From PWVB01 sp964530185 (GTDB lineage: Bacteria; Chloroflexota; Anaerolineae; B4-G1; SLSP01), in the NCBI GenBank assembly GCA_964530185.1, contig CAZHBB010000141.1:1-6959 (forward strand): a stretch of DNA of 6,959 bases. Reading direction: 5' to 3'. This document shows, piece after piece, positions 1 to 5,499 of the stretch. Within the stretch, counting starts at the first letter, position 1. Each line of letters begins with the position of its first letter. The position numbers and the translations under genes were made by a program. A model generated the notes under the pieces. The model saw nothing but the letters and a program-made list of their open reading frames with translations. It was not told the DNA's origin and ran no database searches.

Positions 1-171
1 CTTCAACAGACCACGCCGCGAACTCTGATCGTTCTTGTGCACCTTCAGATGCTCTGTCAGCATATTGATGCGGTGCGTCAATAGCGCGACCTGCACCTCT
101 GGAGAGCCCGTGTCACCTGGCAACGTCGCATACTCCTGGATAATTCGCTGCTTCTCTTCCTTGGATAGCAC
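1..171 (-). CDS. rpsO: 30S ribosomal protein S15, N-terminal 57 codons (3' end outside window)
   Basis: S15 binds the 16S rRNA central domain (helices 20-22) early in small-subunit assembly. The visible 57 residues begin MLSKEEKQRI and carry the family core: DTGSPEVQVALL (residues 20-31), then a basic SRRGLLK at 51-57. Residues that contact rRNA in well-studied S15 proteins are present at matching positions: Thr21, Gly22, Gln27 and Arg34 (three-way junction) and His41, Asp48 and Ser51 (G-U/G-C element). The usual family length is about 89 residues, so roughly a third is missing at the window edge; this is not a real truncation. The start is GTG: an in-frame TGA lies three codons upstream, so nothing longer is possible. 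Two purine-rich sites precede it, GGAG at 184-181 (9 nt spacer) and GAGGAG at 179-174 (2 nt spacer); the first has the better spacing. One oddity is that the common DHHSRRG reads DQSSRRG here. The gene is transcribed divergently from the methyltransferase operon. Confidence 0.96.
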   Translation of the reverse strand, partial: MLSKEEKQRIIQEYATLPGDTGSPEVQVALLTHRINMLTEHLKVHKNDQSSRRGLLK

Positions 172-188
172 GACTCCTCACTCCTTTT

Positions 189-223
189 GGAACCGACCAA
201 TCGTTCCTACCGTGTTGGTCAGT
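189..223 (-). promoter_or_regulatory. Structured rpsO leader, candidate S15 autoregulatory RNA
   Basis: Two overlapping helices can form in the mRNA leader. Helix 1 pairs 223-215 (ACUGACCAA) with 200-192 (UUGGUCGGU): nine pairs, one of them a U-G wobble, with a 14-nt loop. Helix 2 pairs 207-203 (GGAAC) with 193-189 (GUUCC) around a 9-nt loop. The 5' arm of helix 2 lies in the loop of helix 1, and their 3' arms share positions 192-193. The two are therefore either mutually exclusive or form a tight pseudoknot. In helix 1, G194-U221 next to G193-C222 reproduces the GG/CU step that S15 recognises in 16S rRNA. The structure ends four bases before the GGAG at 184-181. Autoregulation of rpsO by S15 is well established in several bacteria with unrelated leader folds; its operation here is inferred. 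Confidence 0.45.
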
Positions 224-238
224 GGTCAACTGCACGCA

Positions 239-266
239 AGTATACCACGGAGCACTATTTTGACAA
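239..266 (-). promoter_or_regulatory. Sigma70-type promoter of rpsO with extended -10
   Basis: On the minus strand a -35 box TTGTCA (266-261, 5 of 6 to consensus) is followed by a 16-nt spacer and a -10 box TATACT (244-239, 5 of 6). The bases TGG directly before the -10 give an extended -10 (TGn). Transcription would start near position 232, leaving a leader of about 60 nt before the GTG codon. This is the best promoter match in the window, as expected for a ribosomal protein gene. Confidence 0.72.
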
Positions 267-388
267 CCAGAGGTCGCAAACGAGTGCATTCCAGGATGGG
301 CACGCGGCAGAAGGGGACTAACGGCAGGGAGCGCTGGGGGAGACCCTTCTTCCTCCAACCCTCTCCCACCCTATCTCGCAGGATGCGC

Positions 389-394
389 TATAAT
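389..394 (+). promoter_or_regulatory. Candidate -10 element for the methyltransferase operon
   Basis: A perfect TATAAT lies 32 bases before the preferred start codon at 427. Transcription would begin near 401. No convincing -35 box is found 15-19 bases upstream, where the sequence is C-rich, and there is no TGn extension, so this is either a weak or activator-dependent promoter or a chance match. If it is real, the upstream ATG at 409 would have a leader of only about 8 nt. Confidence 0.4.
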
Positions 395-426
395 CACAGT
401 CCAAGAGAATGGAGCACAACAAAATC

Positions 427-1695
427 ATGAACAGACCATCGGAAGGGCCCCAGATCACGTTGACCCTGGATGCAATGGCGCACGGCGGAGCCGCCATCGG
501 ACACTATGAGGACCGTGCGATCTTCGTCCCCTACGCCATCCCCGGCGAGCGGGTGCGGGTCGAGATCATCGACGACCGCGGACGCTACGCCCACGCCCGC
601 CTGCTGGAGGTGATCGAGCCCGCACCGGTGCGCGTGGAGCCAGCCTGCCCCTTCTTTGGCGAGGGAAAGTGTGGCGGCTGTCAGTGGCAGCATATCGCCA
701 CCTCGGTCCAACCCCAGCTCAAGGGCATGGTGACCCTGGATCAGATGCGCCGCATCGGGAAGTTCCAGGATCCGCCGGTGTTCGAGCCCATCGCCGACCC
801 CCATGGATGGGAGTATCGCAACCACGCCCTCTTCCGGGTGAATGAGGAGGGACGTCTGGGGTTCCTCTCATCCCGCAGCCACGCCGTCTACCCCGTCGAT
901 ACCTGCCTGATCCTCCATCCCCTGCTCAACGGCGTGCTGGAAGCGCTCGACATGAACTACCCGGAGTTGGAGTGGCTGGAGATGCGCGCTGGGACCGCCA
1001 CCGGCGACATCATGCTCCTCCTCCAGTCCCGTGAGGAAGAGCCCCCCAGCCTGGCGGTGGATCTCCCCATCTCCATCGTCCAGGTCCGCCATGACGACGC
1101 GGTCGCCCCCCTCATCGGCCTCGACTACATCCTGGAGCGCGTCCACGACCGGCCCTTCCGCATCTCCGCGACCAGCTTCTTCCAGGTGAACACGACCCAG
1201 GCCGAGACGCTGGTCAACGTCGTGCTGGGCGCCCTGGAGCTGCAGGGGCACGAACACGTGCTGGACGCCTACTGTGGCGTGGGCCTCTTCTCCGCCTTTA
1301 TCGCCTCGGAGGCGCGCCGGGTGACCGGCATCGAGATCAACCCCTCGGCCGTCGCCGATGCGCGGCACAACCTGGCTGACGCCAGCAACGTCACGGTGTT
1401 GGAGGGGACAGTCGAGGCGATGATTACGACCCTGGAGGAGGCGCCAGACGCCGTGGTGGTGGATCCACCGCGGGCCGGGCTGGACCGCTCGGTCATCGAC
1501 GCCCTGGTGGCGCTCGCCCCGTCCAGGATCGTCTACGTCTCCTGCGACCCGGCCACCCTGGCCCGCGACTGCCGGAGGTTGGCGCGCCATGGCTACCGGC
1601 TGGCCTGGGTCCAGCCGGTGGATCTCTTCCCACAGACCTACCACATCGAGAACGTGGCTTTGCTCACCTATGAGCCAGGAGGTGTCAAGCGATGA
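427..1695 (+). CDS. rlmD: TrmA/RlmD-family 23S rRNA (uracil-C5)-methyltransferase with TRAM domain and 4Fe-4S cluster
   Basis: This enzyme transfers a methyl group from S-adenosylmethionine to C5 of a uridine in RNA, most likely 23S rRNA (U1939 in E. coli RlmD). In a 422-residue form, an N-terminal TRAM RNA-binding domain covers about residues 10-65. Four cluster cysteines follow: Cys74, Cys82, Cys85 (CPFFGEGKCGGC) and Cys160. The SAM-binding Rossmann fold then shows FFQVN (251-255), DAYCGVGLF (280-288) and GIEIN (301-305), the DPPRAG motif starts at 346, the catalytic cysteine is Cys373 in SCDPATLARD, and the general base is Glu408 in HIEN. All key residues are present and the length is normal. 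An in-frame ATG at 409 would add six residues but has almost no ribosome binding site; 427 has GGAG at 411-414 with a 12-nt spacer and fits the predicted transcript start better. The target uridine cannot be fixed by sequence: RlmC, RlmCD and TrmA-type specificities belong to the same family. It overlaps the next gene by 4 bp. Confidence 0.88.
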   Translation: MNRPSEGPQITLTLDAMAHGGAAIGHYEDRAIFVPYAIPGERVRVEIIDDRGRYAHARLLEVIEPAPVRVEPACPFFGEGKCGGCQWQHIATSVQPQLKGMVTLDQMRRIGKFQDPPVFEPIADPHGWEYRNHALFRVNEEGRLGFLSSRSHAVYPVDTCLILHPLLNGVLEALDMNYPELEWLEMRAGTATGDIMLLLQSREEEPPSLAVDLPISIVQVRHDDAVAPLIGLDYILERVHDRPFRISATSFFQVNTTQAETLVNVVLGALELQGHEHVLDAYCGVGLFSAFIASEARRVTGIEINPSAVADARHNLADASNVTVLEGTVEAMITTLEEAPDAVVVDPPRAGLDRSVIDALVALAPSRIVYVSCDPATLARDCRRLARHGYRLAWVQPVDLFPQTYHIENVALLTYEPGGVKR

Positions 1696-2051
1696 GTTCG
1701 CCGCCTACCATCGACGATTACCGCTTTGGGAGGATTGAGATCGATCGTCGCCCCTACACCCAGGATGTGATCATCCTGCCCTCAGGCGTCCTGCCCCACT
1801 GGTGGCGACAGGAGGGGCATGTCCTCCACGCCGCCGATCTGGAGGCGATCCTGGAAGCCCCGACGAAACCGCGCACCCTCATCGTGGGACTGGGGGCTTA
1901 CAGCCGCATGCGCGTGGCAACCGATGCCCGCCGGGCGCTGGAGGAGGCCGGCATCGAGCTGATAACCCTCTCCACCGAGAGGGCCGTCGAGGAGTACAAC
2001 GCGCTGCGCCAGCGAGGGGACGTGGCCGCCGCGCTGCATCTCACCTGCTGA
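1692..2051 (+). CDS. Mth938/DUF498-family protein of unknown function
   Basis: This 119-residue soluble protein has the Mth938-like fold, a small alpha/beta domain also found in eukaryotic NDUFAF3 (complex I assembly) and AAMDC. The match rests on the whole-length pattern as I recall it from the archaeal founder: an opening FGRIEIDRRPYTQDVII (12-28), a central WWRQEGH (37-43), a predicted loop TLIVGLGAYSRMRV (63-76), a helix with AVEEYNALRQRGDVAAA (98-114) and the ending ALHLTC (114-119). Length is normal for the family. No signal peptide, membrane segment or catalytic motif is seen. The start ATG overlaps the upstream stop as ATGA, and a strong AGGAGG (1677-1682) sits 9 nt before it inside the methyltransferase gene, so the two are co-transcribed and probably translationally coupled. 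A bacterial function is not known; coupling to an RNA methyltransferase is suggestive but does not define a role. Confidence 0.85.
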   Translation: MSSPPTIDDYRFGRIEIDRRPYTQDVIILPSGVLPHWWRQEGHVLHAADLEAILEAPTKPRTLIVGLGAYSRMRVATDARRALEEAGIELITLSTERAVEEYNALRQRGDVAAALHLTC

Positions 2052-2083
2052 GCGGCTAAATCACCTCGACCTGGGAGCCGCTC
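2050..2083. terminator. Inverted repeat at convergent gene ends, candidate bidirectional terminator or 3' hairpin
   Basis: GAGCGGCT (2050-2057) and AGCCGCTC (2076-2083) form a perfect 8-bp stem with an 18-nt loop. The left arm covers the last bases of the Mth938-family stop codon and the first bases of the sbcC stop codon on the other strand. Only 4 bp separate the two genes, so this is the only place a shared transcript end could sit. Neither strand has a run of T after the stem, so it is not a standard intrinsic terminator. It may act with Rho or as a 3'-end stabiliser. Confidence 0.4.
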
Positions 2084-4782
2084 TCGGTCTTCACCACCCG
2101 GATCTGCGTGGGGAAGACATCACGCAGTTCCTCGATGTGCGTGATGATCAGGATCAGATCGAAGTCGTCCTGGACGGCCTTGATGGCCTCGACCAACCGC
2201 TGACGCCCATCGGCATCCAGGGTGCCAAACCCCTCATCGACAAACAGTGAACGCAGCCGGACCCCTGACCGCTGGGCCAGCAAGTAGGAGAGGGCGACCC
2301 GGATAGCGAAGTTCACCCGGAATTTCTCCCCACCCGAAAACGCCTCGTAGGGCCGCGTGCCCTTCTCATCACTGATGATGATGTCCAGCGTCTCCTGGAC
2401 GGTGCCGCTCTTGGTCTCGCGCTGAGTGTCGAAGCGCACATGCAGCCTGCCGGCCGTGAGCTTCTGCAGGACCCGATTGGCCTCCCGCTCCAACTCCGGC
2501 AACATGTGCTCGATGAGCATCGCCGGGATGCCGTTGACGCCGAAGGCCTCGCGCAGCTCATTGAGCACCGCCACCTCCTGCGCCAGCGTCTGGTACTCCT
2601 CCCGCGTCCTCTTGTGCCGCTCCTCCAGGGCATCCAGGGCTGCCAGGTTCTGGCGTGCCGCGCCCACCTGCTGGCGCAGGGCGACCGCCCGCTGTCGGGC
2701 ATCCTCCAGGGCCTGGCGGACAGCGGGCTCCTGCTCAAGCCTGGGCCGCAGGTCGGCCAGGTGCGCACGGACCTCCTGTATGCGTTCGTGGAGTCCATCG
2801 GCCCGCTCCTGAAGCATCACCAGTTGATCCTGGCGACTGCGCAGCAGCTCCTTCTCATTGGCCACGCTGAGCTGAGCGCGTTCCAACTCGCGGTACTCGC
2901 TCTCGGCCTCCCTCAACTCCTCCACACGGGCCCGCAGGGTGTCATGGACGGTACGGTCGTACCCCAGCGCTGCCTCACGGTCCGCCAGCGCCGCCAACGC
3001 CGTCCGCGCCTCCTGGGCATAGGCCCCGCTCACAAGCCGCTGCTGCAACGCCTGCAGATCGCTCAACACCCCGGCCAGCGCAGCCCGGGCCTCGGTCGCA
3101 TACGCCTCCCGCTCCAGCCGATGGGCGATCTCCTCGACCTGCCCCTCCAACTCCGCGATACGCCCCTGGGCCTGCTCCCCCTCCTCCAGTCGCTGGCGTA
3201 GGCGAGCGAGCTGCCGCTGCCTCTCCGGGCGCGCCTCGAGTTGCTCCTTCAGCGCCTTGACCTGCGCCTCCAGCGCCCGCTTCTGGCCCTTCAGCTCTTC
3301 CCACCGCTGGATGTTCGTCTGGATCTCCGATTCCAGGGCACTGCGTTCGGCCTCCACCTCGCCCAACACCTCCGTCCGATGCTCAGGGGAGAGCGGCTGA
3401 CCACACAGGGGACATTCGGCCTCCGCAGCCCCCAGGGCCTCGGCGCGCTCTGTGAGCGCCTCCCGCCGCTCGCGCAGTTGCCGGTTGCGCTCTGCCAGGC
3501 CGTGCATGGAGAGCTCGACCTGGCGGAGCTCAGCCTGCGCTCGCTCCAGCCGACGGGCCGTCTCGTCCAGCGCCCGGACCTGGTCCTCCAGCTCCTGCAG
3601 CGCCTGGCGCGCCTGAGAGTCGGGGAGCCGTTCCTTCAATAGGCCAATCTGAGACTGCAGTGTGGCGCGGTCCTGTTCCAGCGCCACACGCGCCCCCTCG
3701 ATCTCTCGACGCAGGCGCTCCGTCTCCCTCTCGCGCGTGCGCACCTGTTCCTGCAACGCCTCGCGCGCCCTGACGACCTCCGCCTCCCGCGCGGCGCGCT
3801 CCCGCTGCAACGTCATAGCCTGTTCGAGCTTCTGAGCGTAGGCCCGTTCTTCGGCGACAGCGGCCTCATACGCATGGTAGCGGGCTTCAACGGTCTCGGC
3901 ACGTGCCAGGAGGGCCTCCAGCCGTCCCAGGTCGGCGCGATAGCGCTCGACCTCCTCCTGGGCCCGACGGAGCGCCGCTTCGTTCTCCTCATATTGGCGT
4001 GTCAGTTCCTCCAGATCACGCTCCAGCCCCGCGACCTGCTCCCGCACCCGGTGGAGCCCATCCATCTCAAGCTGCGCCAGTTGGAGCTGGGCCTCGGCGG
4101 CCGCCGCCTGGGCCTCCGTCGTCTCCAATAGCTGCTCGAACTCCGGACGCCGCTTCAGCTCCGCCACCATCTCCTGCAGCCGCCGGTCCAACTCCTTGAG
4201 CCGGCCCTGCATGCGGGACTGCCTGGTGCGCACCCGCTCCTGGTAGACCGCCCAGATATCCAGCCCCAGAATGGCGCTGAGGACCTGCTTGCGCTGGGCG
4301 GGGGATTGGACGGTGAACTCATCGGCATGGCCTTGCCGCAGGTAGGCAGAGTTGATGAAGGTCTCATAGTCCAGCTTGAGGGTCTCGATGATCTTCTGCT
4401 GGGTCTGCCGGATAGTATCGGCTGTGAGGCTCTGCCAGCCCTCAGGGGCCTCCACCTGAAAATCGAGTATCGACTTCACGGTGCGGCGCCCGCGCTGTTC
4501 GCGCCGCCGCAGAATGCGATAGCGGTAATCGCCCGTCTGTTGGTAGGGCATGCGGAACTGGAATTCCACTTCCACCATGGACTCGCCGTGATAGATCAGT
4601 TGATCGTCCCGGCCGTGGGGGGCACGGGATCGCCCCCACACAGCCCACGTCATCGCATCCAACAGGGCGGACTTGCCGGCACCGTTGTCGCCCACCAGGC
4701 TCGCCAGGTGCACACCCCGCAGGTCAAGCTCGGTCTCGCGATGAGAGAGGAAATTCCGCAGACGCAAGATCTCTGGGATCAT
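2056..4782 (-). CDS. sbcC: SbcC/Rad50-type SMC-like ATPase (DNA double-strand break repair)
   Basis: This is the ATPase and DNA-tethering subunit of the SbcCD (Rad50-Mre11) complex, which opens and trims blocked or hairpin DNA ends. The 908 residues show the full architecture. The N-terminal ATPase half has Walker A GDNGAGKS (31-38) and a Q-loop YLRQG with Gln150. Long heptad-rich coiled coils cover about 185-455 and 465-745, flanking a zinc hook CPLC (Cys457-Cys460). The C-terminal ATPase half has signature FSGGEK (815-820), Walker B LFVDE (846-850), D-loop GTLD (853-856) and switch His882. Nothing essential is missing. The length is nearer to archaeal Rad50 than to the roughly 1050-residue E. 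coli SbcC. The ATG is preceded by GGAGG at a long 13-nt spacer; upstream codons give no better start, and the family N-terminus (LRLRNFLSH) begins right after it. The nuclease gene sbcD, usually adjacent, is absent here: rlmE lies 97 bp upstream and a convergent gene 4 bp downstream. The name Rad50 would serve equally well. Confidence 0.93.
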   Translation of the reverse strand: MIPEILRLRNFLSHRETELDLRGVHLASLVGDNGAGKSALLDAMTWAVWGRSRAPHGRDDQLIYHGESMVEVEFQFRMPYQQTGDYRYRILRRREQRGRRTVKSILDFQVEAPEGWQSLTADTIRQTQQKIIETLKLDYETFINSAYLRQGHADEFTVQSPAQRKQVLSAILGLDIWAVYQERVRTRQSRMQGRLKELDRRLQEMVAELKRRPEFEQLLETTEAQAAAAEAQLQLAQLEMDGLHRVREQVAGLERDLEELTRQYEENEAALRRAQEEVERYRADLGRLEALLARAETVEARYHAYEAAVAEERAYAQKLEQAMTLQRERAAREAEVVRAREALQEQVRTRERETERLRREIEGARVALEQDRATLQSQIGLLKERLPDSQARQALQELEDQVRALDETARRLERAQAELRQVELSMHGLAERNRQLRERREALTERAEALGAAEAECPLCGQPLSPEHRTEVLGEVEAERSALESEIQTNIQRWEELKGQKRALEAQVKALKEQLEARPERQRQLARLRQRLEEGEQAQGRIAELEGQVEEIAHRLEREAYATEARAALAGVLSDLQALQQRLVSGAYAQEARTALAALADREAALGYDRTVHDTLRARVEELREAESEYRELERAQLSVANEKELLRSRQDQLVMLQERADGLHERIQEVRAHLADLRPRLEQEPAVRQALEDARQRAVALRQQVGAARQNLAALDALEERHKRTREEYQTLAQEVAVLNELREAFGVNGIPAMLIEHMLPELEREANRVLQKLTAGRLHVRFDTQRETKSGTVQETLDIIISDEKGTRPYEAFSGGEKFRVNFAIRVALSYLLAQRSGVRLRSLFVDEGFGTLDADGRQRLVEAIKAVQDDFDLILIITHIEELRDVFPTQIRVVKTESGSQVEVI

Positions 4783-4810
4783 AGCCCGTGGACCGCCTCC
4801 AAATAAGATG

Positions 4811-4832
4811 AAGTCCCATACCCGCGGGACTT
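4811..4832 (-). terminator. Hairpin between rlmE and sbcC, weak terminator or attenuator candidate
   Basis: On the minus strand AAGUCCC (4832-4826) pairs perfectly with GGGACUU (4817-4811) around an 8-nt loop. It is followed by CAUCUUAUUU, which is U-rich but not a continuous run. The stem ends 28 bases before the sbcC start codon. It could partly terminate read-through from hflX-rlmE, lowering sbcC expression, or shape the sbcC leader. Seven perfect pairs with a short loop in a gap of only 97 bp are more than I would expect by chance, but the tail is poor. Confidence 0.38.
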
Positions 4833-4872
4833 AGTACATGCTCAGGATCCTCTCGGTAAAGCCGACTCCCGT

Positions 4873-4891
4873 AGGGGAATTACGATCCCCT
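4873..4891 (-). other. Small hairpin around the rlmE stop codon
   Basis: AGGGGA (minus 4891-4886) and UCCCCU (4878-4873) make a 6-bp stem with a 7-nt loop that holds most of the UAA stop codon of rlmE (4882-4880). No T-run follows, so it does not look like an intrinsic terminator. It may protect the 3' end of an hflX-rlmE message. A stem this short can arise by chance. Confidence 0.25.
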
Positions 4892-5491
4892 CTTCCCCTT
4901 GAAGCCCCGCGCCACGATGAACGACTCCCAGCTCTCGTTGCGCGTGGCGGCAGGCGTATACACCTTAACCGGATGGAAAGCACGCTTGACGTCGCGCACC
5001 AGCGGCGGCAGATCCTCCCCCTCAAAGACCTTGGCGACGAAGCTGCCACCGGGCACCAACAGACGCTGGGCGACCACAAAAGCCGCCCGCGCCAGCTCCA
5101 CGGAGAGCACATGGTCTCGCAGCTTGATGCCGGTGGTCGAGGGGGCCGCGTCGCTCACCACCACGTTGGCCCGCCCGCCCGCCATCTCGATGACCCGCTG
5201 CTGGACGTCCGGATCCAGCATATCGCCCTGCAGGGTGATAACCCCCGGGATCGGCTCGATGGGGTTCAGGTCCAGGGCGATCACGCGGCCCTGGGGACCC
5301 ACCAGGCGTCGCAGCACCTGGGACCAGGAACCCGGCGCCGCGCCCAGGTCCACCACCACATGGCCTCTGCGGACGATGTGGAACTTCTCCTGGATCTGCA
5401 ACAGCTTGTAGGCCGAGCGGGCCCGATACCCCTCGGCCTTGGCAAGCCGAAAATAGGGGTCCAAGTGCTGCTTCTTGCGCCAGTGAGCCAT
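4880..5491 (-). CDS. rlmE: 23S rRNA (uridine-2'-O-)-methyltransferase RlmE (FtsJ/RrmJ family)
   Basis: RlmE adds a 2'-O-methyl group to a uridine in the A loop of 23S rRNA (U2552 in E. coli), a late step in large-subunit maturation, using S-adenosylmethionine. The 203-residue protein has the family length and layout: a basic N-terminus with YRARSAYKL (22-30), SAM-binding motif DLGAAPGSWSQ (48-58), LDLNP (73-77), GDMLD (89-93), SDAAP (113-117) and a C-terminal FIVARGF (191-197). The catalytic tetrad Lys-Asp-Lys-Glu is complete: Lys29, Asp114, Lys154 and Glu189. It starts 8 bp after the hflX stop. The only ribosome-binding candidate, AGGG, overlaps that stop codon, so translation is probably coupled to hflX. 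In E. coli this gene (rrmJ) belongs to the heat-shock regulon and is paired with ftsH; here it is paired with hflX instead. FtsJ enzymes also include tRNA and mRNA-cap members, but the length and close match to RlmE make the 23S assignment the best. Confidence 0.94.
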   Translation of the reverse strand: MAHWRKKQHLDPYFRLAKAEGYRARSAYKLLQIQEKFHIVRRGHVVVDLGAAPGSWSQVLRRLVGPQGRVIALDLNPIEPIPGVITLQGDMLDPDVQQRVIEMAGGRANVVVSDAAPSTTGIKLRDHVLSVELARAAFVVAQRLLVPGGSFVAKVFEGEDLPPLVRDVKRAFHPVKVYTPAATRNESWESFIVARGFKGKRGS

Positions 5492-5499
5492 GGGGTGCC

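Noticed and set aside
309..350. 7-bp inverted repeat AGAAGGG/CCCTTCT with a 28-nt loop in the divergent intergenic region
   Set aside because: With such a loop size, about one such match is expected by chance in 255 bp, and it fits no promoter or transcript end.
172..426. Search of the largest gap for tRNA, riboswitch, CRISPR repeat or heat-shock CIRCE element
   Set aside because: Apart from the two promoters and the rpsO leader helices, nothing recognisable was found.
35..430. Plus-strand open frame of 131 codons across the rpsO start and intergenic region
   Set aside because: It runs antisense to a clear S15 coding start and through both promoters; its protein has no recognisable pattern.
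868..1644. Minus-strand open frame of 258 codons inside the methyltransferase gene
   Set aside because: It is a mirror frame of a conserved gene in GC-rich DNA; its composition is biased and no motif is seen.
2440..3201. Plus-strand open frame of 253 codons, with several others, opposite sbcC
   Set aside because: Leu/Gln-rich antisense of a coiled-coil gene; such frames arise from the heptad codon pattern and GC bias. No start signal or family pattern.
4825..4867. Weak promoter-like pair (TTTACC, 18 nt, TACTAA, minus strand) before sbcC
   Set aside because: Only 4 of 6 and 3 of 6 consensus matches, not above background.
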